From contig NZ_CP139089.1 in assembly GCF_038024855.1 (NCBI RefSeq), positions 1,364,001-1,428,000 of the forward strand: DNA of 64,000 bases, given 5' to 3'. Shown here in pieces: positions 19,502 to 28,785 of the stretch. Source of the DNA: Methylocella tundrae (GTDB lineage Bacteria > Pseudomonadota > Alphaproteobacteria > Rhizobiales > Beijerinckiaceae). The notes under the pieces were generated by a model. That model had not been told where the DNA came from and did not search any database. It was given only the letters and a program-made list of their open reading frames with translations. Position 1 is the first letter of the stretch. Every line of letters starts with the position of its first letter. The translations under genes were made by a program, and so were the position numbers.

Positions 19502-20335
19502 CGGTCCCTCCGATGCAGCTAGGGAATCATGGCTCGCGGCCCAAGCAAATCCAAAACCGAAATTGTAACGTTGCTGACCCCCAGGCCGCAAAATCCTACA
19601 ATTTCAAATCGCGCAAGACCCAAAAAACAGACTCACGTTCAGCCGCCTAGCCGTTGTTCACGGCCGACGAAAAAGCAAGAAGCTGTAAAAATGCGCGGTG
19701 CGCATATGCGATCGATTGCACGTCCGAGGCGGAGGAATGTGGCGCGGTCCTGTCGAAGGCGACGTTCAAAAAGAGCAAAATTTTGAAATATCACGCATGG
19801 ATTTGAAAAGACCCCGCGCAGCATTTCGCTTAGTGCACAGAGGTCACCAATGCTTGGATGGCTGAAGCTGTACTCGAGTTGCCACCGATGGAGAAAGGTC
19901 TGACCGTTAATTCACCACCAGTCGATATTGTTGGAGAGGAGCTTTCTATCGGCGAAATTATCGACGGTGGTCGACGGTTTCACCTCAACTTCATAGCTAT
20001 CGGCGGCCACGACCAGCCGACCGAACCCGACGGAACGATCGGTCAGGCGTGTCAGCGCCGATTGCGTTTTGCTCTCGGACTTGGCCTGGCTCTGGCGGCT
20101 ATGCCGGCGATGGCTCATGCACAGGCCATTGAGACGGATCCTCAAGGACGCGAGCCATATTGCTTCGCTGGAAAGGCCGGAAGAATTCGCCCGAATTATT
20201 ATCGAGACCCTATCAACAGCCCGCTCCGCCGCTTGAGGTGGAATCGGCAATGCGCGCCTCGCGAGGCGCGAAGGAATTGGACGCTCCGTGGGCCGATCCA
20301 GAAATCGCTATCCCATTGTCGAGGAGAGGTAGATT
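19502..20335. other. Region without a supported gene
   Basis: About 830 bases between the IS nest and the SDR gene. Frames on both strands (for example 19858-20352 plus) show no recognised motif, no clear ribosome-binding site, and a composition more A/T-rich than the flanking genes. The part at 19560-19800 is notably rich in A. It is probably decayed or intergenic sequence, and includes the upstream region of the SDR gene. Confidence 0.45.
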
Positions 20336-20992
20336 ATGAAAACGTTTCTTAGCATTGGAGCTGGTCCGGGTATGGGCCTTGCGACAGCCGAGCGGTTTGC
20401 CGGCGAAGGGTTCCGGATCATCTTGAGCGCCCGGAACGAGACCAAGACGAAAGAGCTTGCGGGGCAGCTCGAGGCGAAGGGCCATAAGGTCGAAGTACGC
20501 ACGGTCGATGCAGCTGAACCGTCGAGCGTCGCAGCGCTCGTGTCTCAAGTTGAAAGCGAGTTCGCCGGGATAGATGTTCTGCACTTCAATGCGGCCTCGA
20601 TGCGAAAGGCCACGTTGGCAGATCAACCGCGCGAGACGTTCAACTATGATCTCGCCGTCAATATCGGTGGCGCCATGGTCGCTGCGCAGGCTGCGGGGCC
20701 CAACATGATCGCACGCGGCTCAGGCTCCATCCTGTTCACAGGCGGCGGCTTCGGCCTTCAGCCGCACCCGGATTATCTCTCTCTGAGCATCGGTAAGGCA
20801 GGTATTCGCGCGCTGGCGCAAGGCATCTTCGAGCCCTTCCAGGAAAGAGGCGTCCATGTCGCGACCGTTACCGTCGCAGGCCTTGTCATGAACAGCAAAG
20901 ACGCCAATGCCGTCGCCGAACAGTTCTGGCAACTGCACAGCCAGCCTGCCGGTTCGTGGCAGGTGGAGACGGTATATACGCCCGCCGGCTGA
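20336..20992 (+). CDS. Short-chain dehydrogenase-like protein without catalytic Tyr
   Basis: A 218-residue Rossmann-fold protein with the nucleotide motif GAGPGMGLATAERFAGEG near the N-terminus and an LHFNAA in place of the usual NNAG. At the active site the canonical Tyr-x3-Lys appears as LSIGK, so the Lys is kept but the Tyr position holds Leu. It is also shorter than most SDRs (about 250). It may be a non-catalytic or altered SDR. The start follows GAGGAG (in CGAGGAGAGGTAG). A YCII protein lies downstream with a TacA relic in between. Confidence 0.75.
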   Translation: MKTFLSIGAGPGMGLATAERFAGEGFRIILSARNETKTKELAGQLEAKGHKVEVRTVDAAEPSSVAALVSQVESEFAGIDVLHFNAASMRKATLADQPRETFNYDLAVNIGGAMVAAQAAGPNMIARGSGSILFTGGGFGLQPHPDYLSLSIGKAGIRALAQGIFEPFQERGVHVATVTVAGLVMNSKDANAVAEQFWQLHSQPAGSWQVETVYTPAG

Positions 20993-21240
20993 GAACCAGG
21001 AAACGACTGATCGCGGCCCCAGCGCGCCGATCAGCTCCTCGTAGAAAAGGAGTTCCATTATGACTTCTGCGATCCCTCTTAGCATTACAGTTGCATTCGT
21101 ATTTCGACTCTGAATCGATGTGCCATCGCGATTCGAAGGTGATGGATGGAGGGAGGCATCGATCGAGACGACGCTTGAGCTTTGGGCGTCGTCGCTGCGT
21201 AATGAAGGTGCGGATGCGTCCGCTGTTTACACAGGAGCGT

Positions 21241-21465
21241 GTTGCCCCTTCGGCAGGATTGTTCCTGGATGGGCTGCTCTCGCTGTCGGACTTCGTGATC
21301 GGTAGCGTTCACGAGGCCGCTGTCCGCGCTATCGAAGACATGCGGATGATTCGGCTTGCGGCGGAGGAAAGTCGCGCATTTGCCGAAGCTATCCTCCAGC
21401 CGCGGGAGCTGCCGGCGCGTCTCAAAACGGCTGCGCAACGCCATATTCGAAACCTGGATCACTAA
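21241..21465 (+). pseudogene. TacA/DUF1778-type antitoxin remnant
   Basis: The open frame here contains LSLSDFVIGSVHEAAVRAIE, then IRLAAEESRAFAEAILQPRE and LPARLKTAAQRH, the conserved C-terminal two thirds of DUF1778 (TacA) antitoxins, which bind and neutralise GNAT-type toxins. The N-terminal ribbon-helix-helix part is not recognisable in this frame and no acetyltransferase toxin gene follows. This looks like the remains of a lost toxin-antitoxin pair. Confidence 0.6.
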
Positions 21466-21611
21466 GCTGTTCTCCCACAACCTTCTCCGTGTCGATCCAC
21501 TCAGCGGCATCCATGATCGCTCGGGGTTTGATAGTCGCGTTGAGCCGCTCGATCGATACCTTAAGGCTCAGTCTGGTCACGATGATCGGACACGCTTACG
21601 GAGCATACGCC

Positions 21612-21962
21612 ATGCCTCGCTTCCTCGCTGTCTACACCATGAAGCCCGAAGACCTCGCCCGCTTCCGCGCAATGCCGGAAGCCGAGCAGAAGGCGGCCGA
21701 CATGAACGGCCTGAAGCAATGGGCGAATTGGGAAAAGGCAAATGCCGCGTCGTTTCCCGATACAGGCGGCATGGTGGGCAAGACGAAGCGGGTAACCAAA
21801 GGCGGCGTCAGCGACGCGCAGAATGCAATCTGCGGCTACATCGTCGTCCAGGCCGAAAACATCGACGCCGCCGCGCGTCTCTTTGAGGGACACCCGCACT
21901 TCACGATCTTCCCTGGCGATGGCGTTGATATCATGCCGATTATGACTGGGTCTCAGGACTAG
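21612..21962 (+). CDS. YCII-related / small hypothetical protein
   Basis: A 116-residue protein starting MPRFLAVYTMKPEDLARFRA and containing GYIVVQAENIDAAARLFEGH and HFTIFPGDGVDIMPI, the fold pattern of YCII-type ferredoxin-like proteins. No catalytic role is known for most members. In-frame starts upstream (21489, 21570) lie in sequence with no family similarity, so the ATG at 21612 was chosen. A 19-codon tail of an SDR gene follows immediately. Confidence 0.7.
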   Translation: MPRFLAVYTMKPEDLARFRAMPEAEQKAADMNGLKQWANWEKANAASFPDTGGMVGKTKRVTKGGVSDAQNAICGYIVVQAENIDAAARLFEGHPHFTIFPGDGVDIMPIMTGSQD

Positions 21963-21964
21963 CT

Positions 21965-22021
21965 GCGTCCATCACGGGTACCGAATACGTCATCGACGGC
22001 GGAACGGTCCCAACGACATGA
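21965..22021 (+). pseudogene. C-terminal tail of a short-chain dehydrogenase
   Basis: Nineteen codons ending at the TGA at 22019 read ASITGTEYVIDGGTVPTT, the very conserved end of classical SDR proteins (ITGxxxxVDGGxxPT). No upstream part of that gene is in frame, so all but the last few codons was deleted when the YCII gene came to lie next to it. Confidence 0.7.
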
Positions 22022-22389
22022 TATGGGAATGGAGTGACGGGCGTGGGATATCATGGAGGGCTCTGGAGGGAAATAGCGTTGGAAAAATAGAGGGTTACCG
22101 GATAGCTCATTGATCATTCCATGAGATGATCAACCGAAGTGGTAAGTATTTGAATTTTCGATGAGTGTAAGGCGGATAAATCGACGTTTACCGTCAGATA
22201 TACCGTCAGAATTACACGCAATTGATTTTCCACAATAAATGTGGCGCGGTGCGCGGCGTCAATCTCTTCGTTCGTATTATATACGAAGTGCAGGAGAAAT
22301 AGCTGGAGCCGGTCGAAAACGTCCGCGATTGACTGCGATACGTGGCGAAACCGATTCTGTCGCGCGCGCATTGCTCGCTGCCCTCCAGG
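22022..22389. other. AT-rich intergenic region with two TACCGTCA words
   Basis: No gene is supported in these 368 bases. It contains the near-palindrome at 22110-22133 and TACCGTCA at 22189-22196 and 22201-22208. The same octamer is clustered near the integrase at 40.9-41.5 kb. The composition is clearly richer in A and T than the genes on either side. Confidence 0.55.
22110..22133. repeat. 24-base near-palindrome
   Basis: Arms TTGATCAT and ATGATCAA enclose TCCATGAG; 20 of 24 positions are self-complementary. It lies in AT-rich non-coding DNA about 55 bases before two TACCGTCA words. It could be an operator, or a recombination core at the left edge of the island that begins here. See findings. 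Confidence 0.5.
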
Positions 22390-23313
22390 CTACGCATCTT
22401 GGCCGGCATCCGATGCCCTCCAACCTTCACTAGGCTTCCAACGCTCGTCCCCTTCAGCAGGCTCGATCAGGGGAAGCAGAAATTCTGCGAGGTCGGAGAC
22501 AACGACAGCCAGCTCCGCCGGCGCCGCGGCCATACGCTCTCGTCCCAAAAAGGCCTGCCACTGGCGCCCCCAGGCTTCAGCGTAAGCATCACTCAGGCCG
22601 GTCGGCTTCTCGATTGGAAGCATGGTTCCGCGCCGCATAAAGGTCTGGCGGACGGCCTCTGCAAGCGATGCCCGGTCAAATTCGAATGTCTGTGCGATCA
22701 GCCAGAGGTCGTAGAAATCCTTCAGCCGGCTGTTTGCGATGCCGAGCAGGACGAGCGCCTGGAATTTCTCGGCGACCACGGTCGTCACGGGATAGGCGCG
22801 AAGGTGGGGCGCTGGCGCGTCGAGCAGTGGCGGATACACGATCTCGACCGGTCCCGGCGTGACGGCATCACCAAAACCGATGTCGACCTGGATCGGAATG
22901 CGGGCGCCTGCGATCGTCGCGGAGGTGCGCACGCGGATGCCGCCGTATTCAACATCCTCCCGGATCGGAACAGCGGTGATAGCGCCGATGTCGAATACGA
23001 CGCCGTCGTCATCGACCGGCTGCCCGCAGATCTCTTGAAAGACCTCTCCGATCGCCTCCGGGCTGTTCTCGCCATAGCCGAGAAAGTCGAGATCGCGTGT
23101 AGGCCGGAAAGGATCTGCCACCCAGGTTACGAATAGCATCGCACCTTTCAGGATGAAGCGGTCGCGATGAAGTGACAGGCTCAGTCGATACAGAAGCCGT
23201 TCCAGCGCATAGCGCGTCAGCAGAATCTGAAAGTCCGTGCGTTTGACACGAGACCGGTCGAGCAGACGAGCCCGGACCGAAGCACCGACGTTTTTTCTTG
23301 GCTCATGTGCCAT
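22390..23313 (-). CDS. AbiEii-type nucleotidyltransferase toxin
   Basis: A 307-residue protein of the AbiEii/AbiGii family (type IV toxin-antitoxin, phage abortive infection). The nucleotidyltransferase site is visible as LKGAMLFVTW followed by PTRDLDFLGYG, with a later acidic strand VDIGFGDAV and the conserved KFYDL-like SRLKDFYDLWLI. The toxin modifies RNA, in characterised members tRNA acceptor ends. Its start overlaps the end of the AbiEi gene by 11 bases, the normal antitoxin-toxin order. Confidence 0.85.
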   Translation of the reverse strand: MAHEPRKNVGASVRARLLDRSRVKRTDFQILLTRYALERLLYRLSLSLHRDRFILKGAMLFVTWVADPFRPTRDLDFLGYGENSPEAIGEVFQEICGQPVDDDGVVFDIGAITAVPIREDVEYGGIRVRTSATIAGARIPIQVDIGFGDAVTPGPVEIVYPPLLDAPAPHLRAYPVTTVVAEKFQALVLLGIANSRLKDFYDLWLIAQTFEFDRASLAEAVRQTFMRRGTMLPIEKPTGLSDAYAEAWGRQWQAFLGRERMAAAPAELAVVVSDLAEFLLPLIEPAEGDERWKPSEGWRASDAGQDA

Positions 23314-23923
23314 CGGCTACCGTCGCTTCCACATAAGGCCTCATGGTCGACCAGACCTTTCCCTTCGTCCCATAGGTCCAGAGCTGGTCGCTCGTGACTT
23401 TCCGCTGTCGAAGTCCCTCACGCAGGCCTTCCAGAGCGACATCCAGTCCGACTTTCGCCCGATAGCGAAAGCAATCGACGATCGTCCGCGCTGGACTTGT
23501 GATCGCCACCTCGATGCCTTCTATGGAGTGTCGCTCGACACCGTCCGTCAGCGAGGACCCGGTGAAGCGTACGAAGCGAATGGGCGGATAGTCGATCTTG
23601 GGACGCCAGGCGGTGCGATCAATAGCCATCCAAACGGCCGAAGGCATTTGGAGCGTCAGCTCGTGGAATTGCAGCGCTGAGATCAGGCAGATGACGCCTT
23701 TGGGAACGAGGGCCGACGCTTCTGCCAGAATACGCGCCGCATTGCCCGAGCTATCCGCGAGTTGGTAGAGGCCCCGCGCGGGGCGAACGACTGCCCCGTC
23801 CCGGACAAGACGCGCCAGCGTTTCCGGGCCGATGCCGTGGGCGGCAAAGTCCTTCAGCCGCATCATCGGGCACGCCTTTAGCAGCTTGAGCGCTTGAGCG
23901 CGCTGGGAGTCCATCTGGGTCAA
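23303..23923 (-). CDS. AbiEi-type antitoxin
   Basis: A 206-residue protein with an N-terminal winged helix (LKLLKACPMMRLKDFAAHGI, then VRDGAVVRPARGLYQ) and the C-terminal AbiEi_4-like domain with ITSPARTIVDCFRYRAKVG. It should repress its own promoter and counter AbiEii. The promoter must lie in the AT-rich 157 bases between 23924 and 24080. A YgjP-like protease and a damaged restriction gene follow upstream on the same strand, a defence-type grouping. Confidence 0.85.
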   Translation of the reverse strand: MTQMDSQRAQALKLLKACPMMRLKDFAAHGIGPETLARLVRDGAVVRPARGLYQLADSSGNAARILAEASALVPKGVICLISALQFHELTLQMPSAVWMAIDRTAWRPKIDYPPIRFVRFTGSSLTDGVERHSIEGIEVAITSPARTIVDCFRYRAKVGLDVALEGLREGLRQRKVTSDQLWTYGTKGKVWSTMRPYVEATVADGT

Positions 23924-24080
23924 CGCCGTGATGTTTCCTTGGCAAATTCCAAAGATAGCAGAGGTTTTATCACATTTCCGAGAAAGGGCAATCCAAAGTG
24001 GCTGCCCAAGGTGAACCAGCCTAGAGCTGCGCCGGCCAGCTTCGGATGCCCTCTTCCGACTCCGTTCTGGCGCACTGCCG

Positions 24081-24818
24081 CTACCGGAGGGCTGCCTCCA
24101 ACCTCTCTTTTCGTTCTTCCCAATCGGGCATCATCGTCTCAAGCAAAGCACGCCATCCCTCGTCGTGATCCGGGTAGAACGCATGCGCCAGTTCGTGGCA
24201 GATCACGTAGTCGATCAATCGGGGACTTGCCCGCACCAAGTCGACATTGAGCACAACCCGCCCGCCAGGGGTGAAGCTCCCCCATCGCTTTGACATCGGC
24301 CGGATAACGAGGGAAGGCCGTTTCAAGCCCTTACGAACGAATGGCTCCACAACGATTTCAAATCGTTGCCGGAATACCTCGCGCGCTCGGAGCTTATAGA
24401 ACGTCTGAAGCAGACGCCGGCAATGGGGCTGGTCGTCAGGCGCTCGGGCGCATATCACCAAGCGCCCACCTTCGAGCCGAACAAGGGGATCGTCAGATTG
24501 CTCAATCGACAACCGATATTGTCGACCCAGCAGAAGATGCGTCTCGCCGGAAATGAACCTGCGTTTCGGTGTGACCTTCGGCCTTTGGGAAATCGTGTCA
24601 ATCTGAGCGAATATCCAAGCGCCCTTCCGGCGCGCTCTGCTCTGTATTTCGTCGATTTCCTCACCCGCAGGCGCAAAAATAGCGACTTCGCCCGTCGGCC
24701 GAACGTCGATCCGGAGAGCACGCCTATCCGTGCGAAGGAGTTCCGCGATGACCCGACGTTCACCCCAGCAAATTTCGATCTGCTCGTTTGCCGGGCGACC
24801 GGTCATAGTCGTCCTCAT
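24081..24818 (-). CDS. YgjP-like zinc metallopeptidase (DUF45/M48-type)
   Basis: A 245-residue protein with the zinc motif CHELAHAFYPDHDEGW (HExxH plus a downstream His), preceded by the usual SKRWGSFTPGGRVVLNVDLV. The N-terminal half (ICWGERRVIAELLRTDRRAL) is the standard DUF45 beta domain. Such genes commonly sit beside type I restriction genes. Here it overlaps the hsdR remnant by ATGA (24818/24815), so it was the distal gene of an hsd operon. Confidence 0.85.
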   Translation of the reverse strand: MRTTMTGRPANEQIEICWGERRVIAELLRTDRRALRIDVRPTGEVAIFAPAGEEIDEIQSRARRKGAWIFAQIDTISQRPKVTPKRRFISGETHLLLGRQYRLSIEQSDDPLVRLEGGRLVICARAPDDQPHCRRLLQTFYKLRAREVFRQRFEIVVEPFVRKGLKRPSLVIRPMSKRWGSFTPGGRVVLNVDLVRASPRLIDYVICHELAHAFYPDHDEGWRALLETMMPDWEERKERLEAALR

Positions 24819-26345
24819 TGCGCCAGCCGCACGCGAGCCGATGCCAGCACATCGTCGACGATACCATCAAGAATGGCAGGATCGATCAACATATCGCGCT
24901 GGCCGCGCAGCTCCTCAAAGAAGAAATCGTCAATGTCGTTTCGAATTACGTTCTCGACATCACGATCATATTGCCAGCCGACTTTGCGCCGCTTCTGCAC
25001 AATCCGACTGATCTCCAGCGCGATATCGGCGGCCAGTTCGACGTCATCAACACCGACCCTTTCCAGATTGCGCTTCGCCAACCCCCAAAAAGCCTGAGCG
25101 TGACCATCGTCGCGAAGGCGCGCCGGGGTCGGATCGGTTTCATCCTGCCGTGTCTGAACCTTGTCGCGTAACTCCCTGACCTTTGATAGATAGGTCAGGT
25201 CGGTGATGCGCCCCTTGTGGAAATCGGCAATCGTATCGCGAACGAGCTTGGAGAATTTTTCGAAGAAGATCGGATCTTCATCCCATTTTTCCTCGATCGA
25301 ACGGGTCAGCTGATGCGCGATCGTGTCGGCAACCGACGCATCGCTTTCCGTCTTTTCCTGCCGTCGCCCTTCAATGGCGATATCGTCGAAGATATTCAGC
25401 GGCTCGACCAGCGTGAGAACGTCGCGCGCGATGACGTGCCGGTCCAGCAACTGGCGGATACGTTTCTCATAGTCTCGCCAGTCCACGCGCTCGGCATAGC
25501 GAAGGCTGACGGCGGCGCGCAATGAAACGAACCGACCGAGATCGTCCTTCCATCGCTTAAGCAGCTCTGGCTTCGTCGCCTCGATAAAGGCTGGAGAGGC
25601 AAGCGCCACAGAAAAGGCGCGGGAGAACGCCGATAGGCGTACATAAAACTCAGCGCGGATCTCCTCGTCGGCCAAGAGGCGAGCGTAGGCTTCGGCATCG
25701 AAGCTGTTGGAAACGGATTTGAACACATCGAGCAAGGCGGCATGAGCGCCCGGCACTTTGTTCGCCTCATCCCGAATAGCCAACACGCTGCTGGCGATAT
25801 CTTCTGGGCTGAAGCCCTGGAGCGCATCGTAGCTGGCAAGCGCATCGCCAAGGTCCTTGAGGACGCCCGTATAGTCGATGATGAAGCCGAAGGGCTTATC
25901 CGGCGCACCGTCTTCGTCAAAAACGCGGTTGACCCGCGCGATGGCCTGCAACAGGCCATGTTCCTTTAGGCGGCGGGCCACATAGAGCACCGTGTTGCGC
26001 GGCGCGTCGAAGCCGGTGAGCAACTTGTCGACGACGATGATGATGTCCGGATCGGCGGGCCCTTTGAACTGCTCGACGATGGTACGGTTATAGGCGTCCT
26101 CGCCACCGTACCGCTCCATCATCTTACGCCAGAACGTGCGGACGAGATCGTCGTCGGCCTCATCGACCTCGTCTTCGCTTTCGCGCATTTCCGGCGCGGA
26201 GATCACGACCTCGGTCGTAACGACGCCAAATTCATCGAACAGCTTCTTGAGCAGGATCGCCGCTCTCTTTGAGGACGCCGCGAGTTGTCCCTTCAGCCCG
26301 GTTCCCTTGAAGTTGGCCAGGAAGTGTTGGCCGACATCGAAGGCT
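24815..26345 (-). pseudogene. hsdR: Type I restriction subunit HsdR, C-terminal part only
   Basis: About 510 residues corresponding to the C-terminal half of HsdR: helicase motifs DPDIIIVVDKLLTGFDAPRN and LLQAIARVNRVFDEDG, then the helical HsdS/HsdM-interaction region. The nuclease domain and first helicase domain are missing. At about 26345 the frame is spliced to the 3' end of a parB-like gene; the sequence upstream in the HsdR frame is only a shadow of ParB. Without the PD-(D/E)XK nuclease domain it cannot restrict DNA. No hsdM or hsdS is in the window. Confidence 0.85.
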
Positions 26346-26988
26346 CGCGGTTCCACGACAGGTTTTCGTAAGCCTGCTCCTGCCGCGCATGGTCCTCGGT
26401 GATGGCGAAGGCCATCAATTGGTCGAGCGACAAGCCGCCGTCGCGATAGACCTGCATCAGCTTCGGACTGACCGCGCCAAGGCGAAGCCGCTGGCGCACG
26501 ACATGGGCGGAGACACCGAACCGGGCGGCAATCTCTTCCGCGCCCCATCCGCGATTGTCCGCAAGCTCGCGGAACCGCTCGAACTGGTCGGCTGGGTGCA
26601 TCGCCTCACGGGTGACGTTCTCATCGAGGCTGATTTCCGTCGCGTCGTTCACGGTATCCAGAACGCAGCGGATGGCCTCCGTCTTCCTGATCTGCTTGCG
26701 CTTCACGCGTAGCACCTGCGCCAGCCTGCGGCCTTCGCCGATGGTGACGAAATAATAGCCGGTCGGCTCGCCTTCGGCGTTTGCTTCCGGTTTCACCACC
26801 AGATTTTGCAGCATCCCCTTGGCGGCGATGCTGGCCGCCAACGCCTCGATATGGGCTTCGCTGTGCGGGGTCTTACGGGCGTTGCGGGGCGACTTCTTCA
26901 ACTTGCTCAGTGGCACGAACAGCACCGCGCCGCTCTCGGCGGCGGGGGCTTCGAAAGCCGTAGCGGTCGTCTCGATAGTGTCGGTCAT
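26346..26988 (-). pseudogene. parB: ParB-like nuclease-domain protein, 3' truncated
   Basis: From the ATG at 26988 (an alternative ATG lies at 27003) about 214 residues of ParB remain: the N-terminal ParB/Srx domain (LFVPLSKLKKSPRNARKTPH and GYYFVTIGEGRRLAQVLRVK) and helix-turn-helix (AEEIAARFGVSAHVVRQRLR). Similarity stops at ENLSWNREP, where the frame runs into hsdR; full-length homologues are usually about three times longer. Such ParB proteins belong to plasmids and integrative elements of Hyphomicrobiales, often with DUF2958 and AlpA genes as here. Confidence 0.8.
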
Positions 26989-27290
26989 GGTCTTGATCCT
27001 CATGGACTTGGGTTGAAGCGCAGCGCTGCGCTGCAACCCTGCCCGTCGGCGAGACCGGGGGGAGCAAGGGGCAAGGGCGGACGGGACGGAGGGGGACCAC
27101 CCGGCCTGCACAAGCGGATCGAAATGTTGGCGAGAGTGCGCAAGCACGCATCCGCGCGGAAGGCTGGGGAGACCGTCCCGGCCGAGCGTCAGCGATCCCT
27201 TGTGCCGCGCCAGGGGGCTGAGCCCCCAAGCAAAGTCGCCGTTGTGAGCAACGTGAGATCAGAAATGCGAAGCCAGACACCTCGGCGCTT

Positions 27291-27725
27291 TCAGCCGCGC
27301 CGTCTGAGCTGGCCGAGATGGGTGTCGGCGAAGCTGGTCGCATATTTCAGACCGAAGCCGAGCGTCCGGTCGACGCCGATATGGGCGCACCAGATCAACG
27401 CGACCTGCAGCCACAATCCATGATCCGTCGCCCAACCCAGAGCGGCGACCAGGGCGGGTGTGACATAGGTGTGTGCGAGATTATAGAAACGCGCGCCCAT
27501 CGACGGGCCGGCGAGATAGCCGAGCATGGAGAGATCGGGCAGCAGGAAGAGGACGGCAAAGAGCCACCAAGTGCCGCCGTCCGATCGAAAAGCCAGCACG
27601 GCCGCAATCGCCACGGCAAGATTCTCGAGTCGCAGCAGCACCAACACGCCTGCCGGTGTGCGCGAAACGGCGTCTGGTGATGGTTTGGTCGAAATAGGTC
27701 GTGACGTGGGAAATCCTTGGGTCAT
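27291..27725 (-). CDS. DUF4260 membrane protein
   Basis: A 144-residue protein with three or four hydrophobic segments (LENLAVAIAAVLAF, WLFAVLFLLPDLSMLGYLAG, LWLQVALIWCAHIG) and the DUF4260 pattern GARFYNLAHTYVTPA and HIGVDRTLGFGLKYA. Function unknown; probably an inner-membrane protein. It is divergent from the LysR gene at 27811 with an 85-base gap, so that regulator may control it. Confidence 0.85.
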   Translation of the reverse strand: MTQGFPTSRPISTKPSPDAVSRTPAGVLVLLRLENLAVAIAAVLAFRSDGGTWWLFAVLFLLPDLSMLGYLAGPSMGARFYNLAHTYVTPALVAALGWATDHGLWLQVALIWCAHIGVDRTLGFGLKYATSFADTHLGQLRRRG

Positions 27726-27810
27726 GGCAGCACCATGTCCTGTCTCTAGCTTGAACGAAATTGATTCATTTGCTTTATTAACTGTACGGATTTTTATGAA
27801 GTGAACCGCA

Positions 27811-28707
27811 ATGGACTGGGGCCTCTACCGCACCTTTCTGGAAATCGCCCGAAGCGGCAGCCTGTCGGCGGCGGCGCGGACGCTCGGCATCACGCATCCG
27901 ACAGCCCGCCGTCATCTGGAAGAGCTGGAGCAACAGTTGGGAGGCCGGCTGTTCACGCGTTCGACCCGCGGTTTGCTCCCGACGGGGTTGGCCGAAAGGA
28001 TATTGCCCGAGGTCACCCGGATCGAAGCATCAATCGGCGCCATCGCCCGTCTCGTGACCGAGCGCGTGGGCAGCGTGCAGGGGACGGTGCGGGTGTCGGC
28101 GAGCGAGGTCATGGGGATCGAGGTGCTGCCGTCGATGCTGGCGCGCATTCGCACCCTTCACCCAGGTCTGACGTTCGAACTCATCCTGTCGGACAGCGAA
28201 ACGGATATCCTCCGGCGCGACGCGGACCTCGCCGTGCGCATGATTCGTCCGCGGCAGACAAGCCTCGTCGCCCGGCGTGTCGGTACGATCGAGGTCGGGT
28301 TCTACGCCCATCGAAGCTGGCTCGCCGAGCACGGGGTTCCCTCATCGCGGGAGCAACTGCTCGCCGCACCGAACCTCATCGGTCAGGATCGTCGCCGCAC
28401 CTTGGCCGACGCGCTGGAGATCGACGAGGCGCGCCTGAACCAGAGCCTCGTTCTCGCGACCGACAGCGATGTGGCGCAGATCGCGGCCGTGCGCGCGGCC
28501 TTGGGTGTCGGCGTCCTGCAGGTGCCGCTCGCAATGCGGGAGCCCGCTCTCGTCCGTGTGCTTCCCGACCTCGATCACAAGATGGAGGTTTGGCTGGTCA
28601 CGCATCCCGATCTCAAATCGTCGGCACTTATGCAGGCTGCCATGGCGGCGCTATACGCCGAGCTGAAGAGCTATATCCGGCCCGCAGACGGAAACACCCC
28701 AAGCTGA
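27811..28707 (+). CDS. LysR-family transcriptional regulator
   Basis: A 298-residue protein. Residues 1-60 are the helix-turn-helix (LSAAARTLGITHPTARRHLE), followed by a linker helix and a periplasmic-binding-protein-like effector domain with RRDADLAVRMIRPRQTSLVA and LGVGVLQVPLAMREP. Complete, unlike the two other LysR genes in the window. It diverges from the DUF4260 gene, the usual LysR-target arrangement. Confidence 0.9.
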   Translation: MDWGLYRTFLEIARSGSLSAAARTLGITHPTARRHLEELEQQLGGRLFTRSTRGLLPTGLAERILPEVTRIEASIGAIARLVTERVGSVQGTVRVSASEVMGIEVLPSMLARIRTLHPGLTFELILSDSETDILRRDADLAVRMIRPRQTSLVARRVGTIEVGFYAHRSWLAEHGVPSSREQLLAAPNLIGQDRRRTLADALEIDEARLNQSLVLATDSDVAQIAAVRAALGVGVLQVPLAMREPALVRVLPDLDHKMEVWLVTHPDLKSSALMQAAMAALYAELKSYIRPADGNTPS

Positions 28708-28785
28708 AGAAACACGTGGCGATCACAGGATTTCGTCGTTCGACAATTCCGCGCCCCGCCCGAAGACGGGGCGCGATTGCGATCG

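Noticed and set aside
19858..20352. A 164-codon frame before the SDR gene
   Set aside because: No domain, a mixed composition and no ribosome-binding site; its end overlaps the better-supported SDR start.
22114..22371. An 85-codon minus-strand gene in the AT-rich gap
   Set aside because: No ribosome-binding site or family similarity; it spans the TACCGTCA words and the near-palindrome.
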